From NCBI GenBank assembly GCA_020086605.1, contig JACBWW010000070.1:2294917-2358916 (forward strand): 64,000 nucleotides of DNA. Reading direction: 5' to 3'. Source of the DNA: Lanius collurio. Taxonomy: Eukaryota; Chordata; Aves; Passeriformes; Laniidae. How positions within the stretch are numbered: the stretch's first letter is position 1; every line of letters starts with the position of its first letter. The notes under the pieces are model-generated. The model was not told the DNA's origin. It saw nothing but the letters and a program-made list of their open reading frames with translations, and did no database searches. Below, piece by piece: positions 1 to 12,287 of the stretch. The translations under genes and the position numbers were made by a program.

Positions 1-1650
1 AAGATAACACAACATCATCATGCAAACACTGTAACTAAAAGGTAAACCCTATCCTGTGCTTTGAAGAAATGTATCTTTCGTAGTTTTATCTTATTGTTTG
101 TACATGTCAATTAAACCTTTTTAATATATTTTCTCACAAATAATTTGCATGTTTGAATGGTTCCATGCCTTCAGGGCGAGATAGAAAAAAATGTCTAACT
201 ACAAATTCCAGTCTTCTGTACTTTTATTTGACATTATCAAAAAGTACCACAGAGGCAAAATGTCATGTTATGTCATAATATAAAATGACAAGCTCTGTAC
301 AAACACATGAACAGCAAATCTTTTATCTGGTATTAGTGAAATAAGTAGCAAAGATATAAATGTCTTCATTTACAAGGGATCTAGATACTGTAACTAAAGA
401 CAAGTGAAATCTTTTAAAAGATGCATTTAAATGACTTTATGTGCATAAAATAACATGGGAGAATTAGAATGGGAATGTTCTTTGCAGTAAAATAGATGGA
501 ATTACCATTCAAGCAGTTGATTTTTTATTTGATAATTTTATGTTCCTTTATATTGACTGAGCATTTCCACATGACTAGGTACCAAAATGCACAGGGGATT
601 TCTGGTGTGCACAGCATGCAGAGAAGAGCTTTCCAGTGGCAGGCTGTTCTTTACCACGTAGAAGATCACATGGCGTTGTGAGAATGCACTTACCACTGCA
701 AGTTGGCCACTGGTGAATTCTCAGGATAACACTGCTATTTGCGAATAAGCTTTTCTAGCTGTCTTCTGAAGACAGATCTGAATTTGATGTAATGTGGAGA
801 ATGAAATGAAGATTATAGTACAGAAGGCAGTGGGATATGACCATTAGTCTCATAGAGGCTGGAGTAAGAATTAAAAGGATTGCAGTAACATAATTATCAA
901 TTAGAAATTAAGATATTCCCTAGGACATGACTGTACCAAAACTGAGATAAAGGTGATCCTCCTCCAGGTGAATATGTAAAGAAAACATACCCGCTTTGAA
1001 CACAGATTTATATGAACTATGGTAAATGCGTAAAACAAAGAAATAGACATTACAAGGTATTATATTTTAACTGTTAAAATAGTTAATTGCTCTTGGTAAT
1101 AAAAGCAATTAGTGGGGTATTTGTTGCTTCAGCATGTCTCAGATGTTTAAAACTTAACTCATTGTTTTAGCTGCACTAATAAACAATGCAGAGATATAAT
1201 TTTGGCCACAGCAGGAGTTACCTCAGCTATCTCAAGTACTTACATTAAGGTACAATGATAAATTGCCTTATGGATGCTTCTTTTTTTTCCCCACGGACTA
1301 TGAAGAGTACTCAGGCCAGATGATTCATCCCCTATGACACTTCTCTGATGACTGCATGAATCACTCTCATGAGTTCTTGTTTTCCTCTGTCCACTACATA
1401 AGGGAAGTTAGAAAGTTTTTAACTGTTGCTGAGTTCAACGCTATTAGATGATAGAGTGATTATCTTTTACTTTTTTGTCTATTTTTCTTTATATTCATTG
1501 AATAAAAACCACAGAACTACTTTTTCTCATCTAAGAAAATTTCTAACTCAGTTTCTAATGTTGGGGATTTAGACCAATGTTTTACTCAAAAAATTTAGTC
1601 AGAAATGCATAAAGCAGAAATAAATTCATAAAACTAACTTACTCTCATAT
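1..1650. other. Non-coding AT-rich stretch, nothing recognised
   Basis: I see no gene, RNA gene or recognisable repeat here. The short open frames are interrupted and have no family resemblance that I can recognise. Composition is AT-rich with scattered short A and T runs, like most of the window. Confidence 0.6.
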
Positions 1651-2217
1651 TGTTTTTTTCTGGAGTAGAGTTAATTTTTTATCATAGTATGGAGCTAGGT
1701 TTTGAATCTGGGATAAAAACCAGGATTGAAAATACAGATATGTATTAGGTATTGCTAAGCAGTGCTTACTCAGCATCAAGGCCTGGTCTATCTCAAACTT
1801 CCCCACCAGTAATTAGGCAGGGGTAGACAATATGCTGTGTGGAGACACAACTGGGGCAGCTCACCCCAGATGGGATCCAATGCCATCCATGTGTTGTGGC
1901 CAGCAATAAAGCCTGGGGAAAGAAATAGGAAGGGAGAGCATTCAGATTTACGGCTTTTATCTCACCAAGTCAGGGCTACATGTGATGGAGCCCTGCTTTC
2001 CTAGAGATGGCTGAACACCTGCCTGCCCATGGGAAGTGATGACGGAAATCCTTATATTTCTTTGCTTGCACAGATGGCTTTACTTCATTTATTAAAGCAT
2101 TTTTATCTTGACACGAGTGTCTTTGCTTTTGCACTTCCAAATCTTTTTGCCATCCCATTGCAAGGAACTGAGTGTGCAGCTGTGTGACGTTTAGCTGCCT
2201 ACCAGGGTTAAGCAACA
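1651..2217 (+). mobile_element. ERVL-type endogenous retrovirus LTR, full-length-looking, degraded
   Basis: This is a long terminal repeat of an endogenous retrovirus, read on the + strand; no retroviral genes accompany it in the window. It starts with TGTTTTTTTCTGG and ends ...GGGTTAAGCAACA, so the TG...CA ends are present. In order it shows an AT-rich 5' third with a GAGTTAATTTT block, a GC-richer middle with CTGGGGCAGCTCACCCCAG (about 1850), an AATAAA at 1905-1910 that lies where the promoter TATA region of this LTR family sits, a TGATGGAGCCCTGCTTTCC block near 1983, and an ATTAAA polyadenylation-type signal at 2091-2096. The order and wording of these blocks match an LTR family that is common in songbird genomes; I recall it as class III (ERVL-like) but cannot assign a database name. 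No clear 5-bp target duplication is visible (CATAT before, ATAAC after), consistent with an old copy. Whether it is a solo LTR or a remnant of a longer provirus cannot be settled, but no internal sequence is seen on either side. Confidence 0.7.
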
Positions 2218-2447
2218 ATAACTCCTAAGTTCTTATGCATGACCTGTTTTTCAACAATTTGTGTGGTAGAGATCTTTTTAAAGTCTGGCTTAGCAATTGT
2301 AAATGTGTTTGGACATACACTACAAGACTATTTAGTATTATTTATTATCATTGCATACACTACAGGGATAAAGTGACTCAAGCATTCAGTGGAAATATTT
2401 TGCTCTTTTTACAGAATTACTATGCTAAGAGAAGGTCTCATTGTCAG

Positions 2448-2464
2448 AAAAAAAAAAAAAAAAA
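2448..2464. repeat. A17 homopolymer
   Basis: Uninterrupted run of 17 A. There is no adjacent retrogene body that would make it a retroposed poly(A) tail, so it is called a simple repeat. Confidence 0.9.
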
Positions 2465-2576
2465 GTAAATTTTGATAGAACTTCATCTTTACCCTTGCAT
2501 GCCTCTTTAGAAATCTACACATTCCTTACAAGAATTTATTCCCGTCCTTCAGATGTGCACAGAAGCTCACGTGCCT

Positions 2577-2589
2577 GCACACACACACA
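2577..2589. repeat. (CA)n microsatellite, short
   Basis: About six CA dinucleotides in a row, ending in AGAACC. Confidence 0.8.
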
Positions 2590-2957
2590 GAACCAATGAC
2601 AGCACTTACATATTCAGTTTTGAATCAAGCTGGAAGCTTTATTGGAACAGCTGAACTAGTTGCTTACCAAAGAAATTTTGCACAGTTACAAATCGGTACT
2701 GAAGCATCATTTCCATTAACAACATACGGCAGTCACTGAAGGGAAAATGTGCTGGTTTGTCACTTGAAATACTGTACAAATGGATGATCATTGGGATCAG
2801 ATGTGTCCAAAGGTCAACTTGAGCTCTACAACAACATTCTCAGACTTTGACACAGCTTGATCAATCTCATGAAAAACAGTCCATCTGGGCCAATTAGCTT
2901 CACTTAAGCACTGGTTTAGTTTCTTTACCTCTAGTTTTTCACTGCTGCATTAATATT

Positions 2958-3105
2958 TGATTGGGGATTTTTGGTTTTGTTTGGGTTTTGGTTTGTGGTT
3001 TTTTTTTTCTTTTTGTTTGGTTTCTTTGGGTTGAATTTTTCATTTTTGTGGGGATTTTTGTTGTAGTTTTGGGGTTTGTTTTGTTCTGTTTGTTTTTTGC
3101 TTTTT
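2958..3105. repeat. G/T-rich low-complexity tract, strand-asymmetric
   Basis: About 150 bases composed almost only of T and G on the + strand, with many GG, GGG and GGGG runs separated by T-rich spacers. It makes complementary A/C-rich open frames on both strands that are not genes. The G runs could support a weak two-layer G-quadruplex on the + strand, but the loops are long and irregular. Confidence 0.75.
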
Positions 3106-4157
3106 TCAGAGAGTCTCGGGTATTCAACACATTAACTAATAAGATAACTATATGAATTATATGAGTTTTTTCTATGAAGATAGTGTGTCAAATGACATTT
3201 GTGTTGTGTCGCAGAAAGATAAAATCTGAATAAGAGTTAAAGTGTTTACTACAGTATGGTAGCATAACTTAGTAAATACAGATTTTATGCTAAAAGACAG
3301 AGGAAAAACTTAGATGACAGATACCATACATTGACAACTTCTCCACATATACATGGTATCAAAAGTAACCCACAGAAAGAATGAAGTGCCTGCCAGTGTC
3401 TTTAAAGTTGTAAGAAAACAGAAAATTAAGGAACAATATTAATAATTTTTAGAAGTGTATTCCTGGCCTGAACAGAAACTCAAAACCTCTATGAAAACTC
3501 TTTGATATTAATTTTGTAGACTGAAGACATATTTCCAGCTGTTTTAATTCAGTAATTAAAAATTAGAACAGTAGTTCAAGTAAATTTTCCATATTAAATT
3601 CTGGTTTTCTACTTATCTTAAGAATTTTCTTATCATAAATTGTGATATTAAATTTGTTTGGTGACAGTGTTAATTTACCATTATGTTGCTATCAGAAGAA
3701 GACAATGATACAGGCTTTTCTTTCCCTTTTACTTCATATGTAATTATTATTCAATAAAAATTTTATCCTGCGCAGATTTGGGTAGATCTCAATCTTAAAC
3801 TGGCATAGTGGCATACTTCAAGTGCTGTGTGAGCTTGGGGCTGAAATTGTAGACAAGACTAATTTTCTGTGTTGCATGAATGTACACTGCATTTGAATCA
3901 ATCTGAATTGTTCTCAGACGATGTTCTCAATTTGGCAGTAAACAAAGGTTACACAGTGCAGCAGTAGAAATTATTTTTGTGTGTGTGTTGCTTTGAGAAC
4001 CTAAATCATAAAAGATTTAGGGTCAAGTTTTCTCCTCAGGCTCTGATTATATTATCCCATTTCTCACTTGTGCGTGCCTAGTACATGTGATAATTTCTCC
4101 TTTTCTGAAGCTCCATTCTATTTCCCTGATATCTGTTAAGGTTTAATCCTACAAGCT

Positions 4158-4431
4158 AACAGACCTCCCAAGGGCATAGGAGCAGGCAATTCCCAAATGT
4201 TGGAAGTCAAGCTGGTTCAAAGAAGGCCAGTTTGGCTGAACAGGAACCTTCCCTTGGAAATAAGACAAAAAAGAAATGTGTATGTCCAGTGGGAGCAAGG
4301 CCAGGTGACATAGAAAGAAGGCAGAGGTGCTGCTTGCCAGTGTAGGGGATGGTCCTGTGCTGGATCAGGAGTTGGGCTCAATTATCCTGTGGGTCCCTTT
4401 CAGCTCAATATACTCGGCATATTCTGCGATA
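4158..4431 (+). mobile_element. CR1 LINE with large internal deletion (ORF2 piece fused to 3' end)
   Basis: The first part (about 4158-4347) resembles the CR1 ORF2 region that follows the endonuclease domain: a TGTTGGAAGTCAAGC segment reads Cys-Trp-Lys-Ser-Ser in the expected frame, followed by TTGGCTGAACAGG and a Lys-rich stretch. The frame is broken by stops. At about 4345-4350 the sequence jumps directly into a CR1 3'-end segment (GGATGGTCCTGTGCTGGATC ... GTGGGTCCCTTTCAGCTC ... ATTCTGCGAT), where a full element would have most of the reverse transcriptase domain in between. The element is therefore non-functional and deleted for most of its length. A second CR1 piece begins within a few bases of its end. 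Confidence 0.72.
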
Positions 4432-4436
4432 TTTAT

Positions 4437-4658
4437 GGTAGATATTAGAAAGAAATTTGTTACTGTGAGGGTGGTGAGGCACTGGCACAGAGGAGTGAGT
4501 TGTGGATGTCCCATCCCTGAAAGTATTCAATGCCAGGCTGAAAGGGATTGAACGATTTGGTCCAGTGGGAGGGGTCCCTACCCACGGCAGAAGGGGTTGG
4601 AATGAGATATTCCTGAAGGTCCCTTCCAACCCAAACTATTCCATGATTATATGATTCT
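4437..4658 (+). mobile_element. CR1 LINE 3' fragment, second subfamily
   Basis: Begins at GATATTAGAAAGAAATTTGTTACTGTGAGG and runs to a typical avian CR1 end (AAGGTCCCTTCCAACCC, then ATTCCATGATTATATGATTCT). The internal order (GTGGTGAGGCACTGGCACAG, GTTGTGGATGTCCCATCC, CAGTGGGAGGGGTCCCTACC) is that of the CR1 3' untranslated region. CR1 insertions are nearly always 5'-truncated and this copy fits. The wording of its tail (CAACCCAAAC) differs from the preceding copy (CAGCTCAATA), so the two pieces derive from different CR1 subfamilies. Confidence 0.85.
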
Positions 4659-6131
4659 AACAGAGGCAAAGATTACTTGACAACTGAGACTTGATAGGAA
4701 AAGAAGGAATTGAAAAGGACAATCATTTCAATTGCCATGGTTGGCTAAGGGTGGAAACGTTGCTTGCTACGGATGTTTGTTGAATGACAGAGCTCCAGTA
4801 TTGAGATTACATGGAAACCCAGGACTATCATTTCCTTTACATTCTACTATTATCAAGACATCAGCCAGATAGGGTACAAATTAACTGGAATCTTTATTAC
4901 ATGCTCTACTTCTTGTTTGTATCATCAGCCATTTAGCCATTGAGCTTCTTTCCTTAGTATAATTTTTCTTCCCCTACTCAATGATATTTACTTGCAAAAT
5001 GACATTTACTTATAAAGTGACAGTCTTTTTCACCCTCAAGTGACATTTCTATGGCACACTGTGCAAATGTTTGGCAAAGATTTGCTGGATCGATTAGAAG
5101 AAACAAAGAAAAAACACACAACAGATGTTGATTTTCTTGTAGCTGTGACTATTGTTTTTCAAGACTGACATGGAATTTTCAGGTTTTTCTGTCTTCTTGG
5201 CAGCAATATAAAAAAGCTTGCCCAAGTGCAACACACATACTTTCACCTTCATTAAACTGACTCTGAAGACTCCTAATAAGGGAGGCTGTGTGTCATCTTT
5301 CACAAGATGAGCTGCTCTGAAAACAGCAAAGCCATTATAGGATAGTCATGCATCAATCATGGAATTAGATAAACGAGCTTGCACTGACTTTACAAAAGTC
5401 TTTTCTCTAGCATCAGAGGAGCAAAGAGCCATTATCTCCAGCTTTTCCTTTATTTAACTATTGCATCCATTTTTAGGAAAAAATTAGATTTTCAGTAAAA
5501 TCCTGAGCCTGGTGAATATACTTTATTTTAAAGTATCAGTTTTCCATTACTTTGGTTATGAAAATTTTCTGAAGAAGTGGATACAAGAATAAAGAAATGT
5601 GTTGAAATGATGATACGACCTTCAAGAACTGTTTGATGTGTTGTTTTAGATTTGTGCATTTTCTTATGCATTGCAGAAACAAGAAAGAATTAATCTGGTC
5701 TTGGCAAAACCTCAGTCATTAAAGATCCAGTGCTTTTGGCTGAATCTGTAGTTCGCTGAATTTGGCACTACTAGCTCATAATCTTTAAGCTCAATTTTAA
5801 AGAAAACAGAGTCAAAATGTATCAACTTTCCATGTTGGTTTAGAAATTTTTAATAAAAGTAAAAATCCATGGCAATAAAAGGTGCCTGGATGTTTACACT
5901 AGAATCAATACTAGAGGTTATATGTAATAGTCTAACCTAACTCATCTAGAATAATTTTATACAACTGAAAATGTTCAGGACATCTGCATGGGATTTGAAA
6001 TACACGTCACAGGCAATGTGGGATGCACAAATACTTCTAGAGCAGTGACTGGATGCCAAAGGGAATACTCTATGGTATCTCAAATGACTCTAAACTCTTT
6101 AAGTTTAAGATGGTCCATTTTTCTGCTTGCT

Positions 6132-6136
<5 letters not shown>

Positions 6137-6162
<26 letters not shown>
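6137..6162. repeat. T26 homopolymer
   Basis: Uninterrupted run of 26 T, the longest mononucleotide run noticed in the window. Confidence 0.9.
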
Positions 6163-8368
6163 GGTGAGAAAAAACTTAATTCCCCAGTGTTCTGCTTCAG
6201 ATCAAATATGAGATCAGTTTTCACAATTGTACTGAGAGGTTTTCTCTTCAGTTCTCCCAGTTTCTTCTTTTTAATGAAGAGTTTCTAATCAGGTACTCTA
6301 TGTATTGAAAAATCACTTCTTAGATAAAAAAAATGCTCCTCAGAAAAGGTGAGATGGATGCTAAAGAGAATGGGCAGACTTAAATTAGTCAAGTCCCAGG
6401 CTCACCTCACCTAATGACATTCACTTAGTGCCTTAACTTCAGAGGTTAACTGATCCACAGTTTTGAGTCTAGCCCTAATTTAGTTTTGGATTCTCCAGTG
6501 TCTCATGTGACCCTGCAGGCAGTGTAGCACAAGGCAGTGCTCAGCCCAAGGATAACTAGCTAAAAAGGTCCAAAGAGTAAAAATGACTATCCAGGATCTT
6601 CCTTGCCTCTTGAAAGGAAATCGCTCTTCACCTACATTAAAAGGAGCCTTCAGTAGGAACAATTCCTAGTTCAGTGCTTACATAGATGAATGAATCTAAC
6701 TTCTGCTATACTTTCCAGAGCCCTGCTTTGATGTGCCCTAAAGTAAAGGTTCCACTCAACAAGCAAACTGTTGTAGGTTGCTTAGTTCCCTTTCCTAATT
6801 GTAGTCAGGTACAGACACCATGATACTTTAATTGAAGAAAATACAGCCTCTCAGACACGAGGCCATAACCAACTGATTTTAATAAAAATGTGGCCATCCA
6901 CAGCAGATGGGATCTGCAGTAAGCCTTAAATGAAAGCACAAGTGGTGAGAACAAATATATTCATTTATTTAGACACTGATAATTTCTGCAATAATTTCCA
7001 GATGTTTCATTGAGCTCATTGGTATAACGTAAGATTGGTCTGAGCTGGGTTTCACACAGATTTCCTTCACTTGTGGACTAATCTTGATTAAATGACATTT
7101 CAAATACAAAATCATAGTGTAAACTAAGCTTTATTTTTGTATTTCCTATTACCAGGTCTGTATAAAATATGTGCCTCCTTATGTAACTTTATATAATATA
7201 TGCAATATTGTAACTTTTTAGTAATCTGATTCTCATTCTATGTTTTAGTTAATTTTCCAGAATTTCTTAAATTCTGATTGTGGATATTGGATTTTTCATT
7301 TTCCTTCACATGCTGGAATGAATGGATATCATTGTTGTCCTTTCTTCTCACAACCTCTGCAAGGCTCTGAAATGGTCCCTTTAAATGATGGATAAGTAAA
7401 TAAAAGGATGAAATTACAACCAAGAACAATGCTCTGATTTACCACTATCCTGTGAGTATGATTCCATCTGAATTAGCTTCTATATTGGATATGAATTCAT
7501 ACAATATAGAACAGAAGTGAACAACAATTTACATCATGAAAATGTCAGATTTTGAAATTAAGCATGATAGGCTGGACCGTGCTGAATACATTTTTTTTTT
7601 AAAGTGCTGCCCACACACTAACACATATTCACATTCCTATCAGCATCAGACAATAACAGTCTATATAATTTTTTACCTTATACACCATGTAGAAATATAT
7701 TGTTAAAGTATTTATATAGTATATGAACACACAGACTTCCCATATTCATTTGTAATTTAAATAAAAAAATATGAACATTTTTGATGTGTTAAGGTCACAT
7801 GTAAACTATACTTATTAGATAAATTTCCTCTGAGAAGCATGTACCTTATTATGACATTATTTTATTTAATTAGCTTTACTTTTAAAAAATATTCTGTGTT
7901 ACATCTTTCACCTCCATTGTATTACCCAAATGTGTTGTATACATTTGTACAAATAGCAATAATCTCTCTATTGTCTTTCAGGAAAACAGTTTAGCTGAAA
8001 TTAAATTGCATTACATTTTAAATCTACTCATAGGGATAAAATTATGTAACATTAAGGGTTATATCCAATATTATGGGTGGTAGTTACAGTTAATGATGAA
8101 ATATAGAAATGATACATTATATAAGTTCATAAACCAGGAAGAAAAGGGGGATAACATATAGGAAAGAAAATAAGAGGGAAAATGCCCACAAATGGCAACT
8201 CTCACTCTTCCAGTCCTTAGCTTACTTATCATCATAAAACAAAAATAGTGAACAGAGGCTTCAATTAGTTGGATAATTAGATTCCCCAGGCTGGGGTAGA
8301 AAAATAGACCATTTATTAAAAGGCCATCACAATAAGAATTACAAATAGTAATGGATGTCCTTCGGGGG

Positions 8369-8399
8369 AAAAAAAAAACCCAAAAAAACAAAACAAACA
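8369..8399. repeat. A-rich tract with (CAAA)-like units
   Basis: A10, CCC, A7, then CAAAACAAAC. Similar A-rich tracts broken by single or double C recur at 15.29, 39.48, 51.87 and 53.28 kb. Confidence 0.8.
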
Positions 8400-11300
8400 T
8401 CCCAGAGTAATTAACAATGAAAAATTTTCTAGGGGGAGATGAAGAAAAGTAATGAAAATAATAAAATTTTTTTACAATACAAAAAAATATGAAACAGCCT
8501 AATCAAGATGCAAAGCAAAAATTCCTGTTTAAAACAAGAAAAGGAGTGGTAGTTAATCTTGTATTGTGTAGGTAGACGGCAATGGTGTAAGAGCTGCTAA
8601 TTCAGTGAACCTTATTTCATTCTAAGTTTGTACCAAGGACTGATATGATGAGAGACCCACTCAGATTTAGTAACCTTATATGGTAGCATATTTGGTCACA
8701 TGAAGTTTCAGATATACATATTACAGAACTGCAAAGCTGCAATTAATCAATTCAGTTGTGCTGTGAGAGTTCCAGTCCATTCTGTTCCCTTTTTTTTTTC
8801 CCTTTTTTAAAAATCTGTTTCATCTCAATTCTCTGAGCACTGTTTAGGGCTGCTATCAGTGAGTGTTAAAGAATTAGCATTAGCTGCAGTCTGTTAACTA
8901 GTGTTTATTTAGTTATGCCTTGGAGTGAAATATTTCTCTTGAGACTACAGTTTGAAGGAACTCATTTGCTAGATAATTTTCTACAAGGGTGTATATTCTA
9001 TTTCTTTTTATTTTCATTTTATCTAATTGAAAATAAATCTAGGTTCTTATGACCTTGAGTTAAGCAACATTCAGGAAAGACAGCAACTGTGATAACAACA
9101 CTACATAGATAAGATGCTGACAGCCATAGAAAACCATTATCAAAACATTTCTGGTCAGTGCTCCAAGTCACATGATTAAATGCTGGCCTTTTTTGTTAGA
9201 CAGAGATTGATTTAGCAGTCAAATAGTGTCAACAGCACCTCAATTTTTCTCTTTTTCTTTTTTTTTATTTTAGTTTAACTCCAAGACAACCTTCTGTTTC
9301 TGTGAACATTTATGGGATGGTCTTGCTTCACTTTTTTTAATCCTTTCAAACTGATACTTGAGAACCCCTCAGGCACTCATGTAATTCTTGGCAACACATT
9401 GTTTATTCACAATAAACAAATGTCTTGAGGGAAGACAAAAGAGGAAGAAATAAAAGTCATCAACTCAAGAAAAAATTGTTGCATATGTTAAGCATTGGAA
9501 AGTAGCACCAAAGTAGTTTTTATATGTGACATACTGAATAACAAGTTGTCACTTGTATTTTCTTGAAATTCCCTTTGAAGACTTTTTTTTTTCCTCTTAT
9601 CATGATATAATTTTGTGTTTATTTCAGTTTGGCTCTGGGTCTCAACACACCCCAGCTAAACAAAATGCCCCGGGCTATAGAAGTATTTGGAAAAAAAGGT
9701 TGAAACAAAGAGTTGACACAACTATTGCACAACTTAAACATAACAAGTTGGAAGGTCTTTGTGGAAAATCTGGACACTACCACTTCTTACCTTGGCAGGA
9801 TTTTTGAAAGGAACAGATTCTGAGAGCTGTACTTCTGGCTCTCTAATCTGAACTCATGATAACATAATTACAGGATGAGATTTTTTAATTCCAAATTAAC
9901 TAAAGTTTGGAGCACCTGCCTCTGTGTAATCGTTAAAACCTTTATGCTTCAGAAACAAAGTTTCTGAAGCAGGAGATTTAATGTGCTTGAATTTGCACTT
10001 GGTAGGACTTATATGAATTCATAACACTTGAATGCATTTTAATTCTAATAACAGATGATTTACACAACCTGAAATGTTATTTCTAAGCCTAAATTCAGCA
10101 ATCTATAAATGCTACCTGCCTAGACTTCACAGGCACCTGCTATGCCCCAGGTGAGTAAGATTTCTGTCAAAACCTTCCCTGAGGGCTGAAATTTAAACTA
10201 CTGTGAATTCTTAGTGCAGACTTCAACTTTGCTGTGTTGATCTCTTCAACTAAAGATTACTGAATTAAAAGAGAATTATCCTATACTCACATTTTTCTTG
10301 AATTTTGCCTTTTTTCCCAAGGCTTTTCCAATATGTAACAAAGACAGCAGGTGATGGGGAAGGCTCACCCAACTGGAATACTAGGTTCTATCCTGCAGTG
10401 CTGCCTTCATTCAGAATGGGATTTAGTAATGGGAATTGTCTCTTTTTAATGCAGTGAGTCTGATTCAGATAATAGATCAATAGCAACTGGTTTGATTCAG
10501 ATCTAACAAAACTTTAGAGTAATTTCTTTTTTATCATATATTATATGAGTTATCGTATGTATTGTACTTTGACTATAGTGTTATCTTGTTTCTCATATAT
10601 ATGCAGAAAAAACATACTGCTTATACCAATATAATCTCTTTTCTTCCTCATGTCTTTGTAATGTTTGTTATTTGTATCAGCGCTGAATAACACAGAAAAT
10701 AATGAAAAAATGTAACTTTGTAACCCAAAGGATTTTGGGGCAAAAGCATCTATTCAGGTGCCAGTTTAAATGCTTTAAGTTATCCAAAACCTCAACACCA
10801 AACCGGAAATTGGGCATAAGTGTTGTAATGAGGAGCCTATGAAAAACTTAAATCATTCTGGATCAGCAGCTGAGGACCAGACCTATGACACTGGAAATGG
10901 CATTAGATGCATATTGCTGGATCACTGCCAGTGTGAAATACTTGTGTTTTCCTATCCAGTATCTCTGTCTTGAGGTACTAAAACAAAAAGAGGATCTCTG
11001 AAAGTTCCCCCTGATTAGAAATGGTGTTACTCAGGCTGTTAAGAGTCAGTGAGGAACAATTCAAATCAACTGGTTCAATTTTAAGGATAAATCTTTAGTA
11101 AGTGCAGAAAATTGAAGATGTCAAAACAAAGCTACTTTAGAATAGAGTGGCAGGATAAAGAACACCACTGCTCAGACAGTACAGTGATACAGCAGCAAAA
11201 GCATTTTATTTCTAATAATTGTGAGCTGAAAAATATCTTTTATCTGAGAGTGGATGAAAAGTGTATTTATGCTTATTCTCTACTTATTTAATTTACAGAC

Positions 11301-12150
11301 ATTTCTCACCCTTGCCAGCTTTGTAATCCTGGTTTTGACCTAATTGCCTTTTAAGTTTTTTTGTGAAGTGTGTGATATTGCACCCATACTGGTCAGGCTA
11401 AACAATTAATGGGCCTTTTTCATTGCTATTGCAACAAGAAGTTTTAAAAGGAAGTCCCAAAAGACACAAGATCTGAATGAGGTCTAGAAACAGACCTTCT
11501 CAGACCTTGCAGAATTACCAGAGTTTGCCATGGATCATCATACAGAAAAAAAAAAATATGGAATGGATTTAGTTTTTAAAAATTATTCTGAATTTCTTTT
11601 TATGTTTGCTGTGAATTTAATACTAACATTTCTCTCACACAGAGACATTCATAGAAATTAGGCACTTTCTAGATGCCCAAAGGCACTAGACAAATAAGAT
11701 AGTAAATTTATGAACCCTTGATGAACAAGTTTTAAACAGAGATAAGAGTTAAATTTGCAAGTATTAGCTTGAATGTACTCATCTGGACATTTTTTATTCA
11801 ATTTAGTAGAGTTAAAAAACACTGATAAGTCTCTGTGACTCATTCCAAATCTTTAAAATCCTCAAGATAACATCTCTGAGGGATAATGATCTTATTTAAA
11901 ATAAATTTAATTTAAGATTTTTAAAGGCAATCCTAATATCTAGGTCTGCCTGTCATATGCTAGGCACCATAAATGGCATATCTGCATCTGACACCAATTT
12001 TCAGATTGCAATTCACTTTCATGATTTTTGCAAACCACATTTAAAGCATTTTACGAAAAGCGAAAAAAAACCCCAAACCATAGGCCCAGCAGGCTTAAAA
12101 TTACCCATGTGTATCCAGAAAAACACTGTAGTGACCCACTCTTCACTTCA

Positions 12151-12185
12151 CCTTACCTTACCTTACCTTGCCTTGCCTTGCCTTG
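12151..12185. repeat. (CCTTA)3(CCTTG)4 pentanucleotide microsatellite
   Basis: Seven perfect 5-bp units: three CCTTA followed by four CCTTG, a clean switch of repeat type within one array. The block creates an open frame with repeated Leu-Pro motifs on the + strand that is an artefact of the repeat. Confidence 0.9.
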
Positions 12186-12241
12186 ATTTCCACCAAAAGC
12201 AATCTTGTTTTTGCTGTTGGACATGCTATGCACTCGTTGCA

Positions 12242-12287
12242 GGTTCCCCCAGCTCAACACCTGTGGTTCCCCCAACTCAGCACCTGT
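12242..12287. repeat. 23-bp direct tandem duplication
   Basis: GGTTCCCCCAGCTCAACACC-TGT at 12242-12264 is followed immediately by GGTTCCCCCAACTCAGCACC-TGT at 12265-12287, differing at two positions. It lies in a locally GC-richer segment (about 12150-12440) whose origin I do not recognise; it may be a decayed mobile element. Confidence 0.85.

Larger units (their letters stand above)
2218..4157. other. Non-coding stretch with low-complexity runs
   Basis: No gene seen. It holds an A17 run at 2448-2464, a short CA repeat at 2577-2589 and a G/T-rich tract at about 2958-3105, listed separately. The remainder is ordinary AT-rich sequence. Confidence 0.6.
4659..12150. other. Long non-coding AT-rich stretch
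   Basis: No gene or dispersed repeat that I can recognise over about 7.5 kb. It contains simple repeats (T26 at 6137-6162, A/C-rich tract at 8369-8399). One acceptor-like TTTATTTCAG at about 9620 is followed by an open stretch to 9807, and a strong donor-like CAG|GTGAGTAAG is at 10148-10156; neither builds a convincing exon. Confidence 0.55.

Noticed and set aside
1976..2218. 80-codon minus-strand frame
   Set aside because: It is antisense to the 3' half of the LTR at 1651-2217.
2448..2464. Poly(A) tail of a processed pseudogene
   Set aside because: The sequence before it shows no gene-like body, and no target duplication was found.
8071..8400. 109-codon minus-strand frame
   Set aside because: Phe-rich start arises from the A-rich tract at 8369-8399; no family recognised.
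9621..9807. Possible exon after a TTTATTTCAG acceptor
   Set aside because: No donor at a fitting place, and the predicted peptide has no recognisable domain.
10099..10156. Possible short exon before CAG|GTGAGTAAG
   Set aside because: The donor is strong, but the upstream acceptor (AAATTCAG) has a weak pyrimidine tract.
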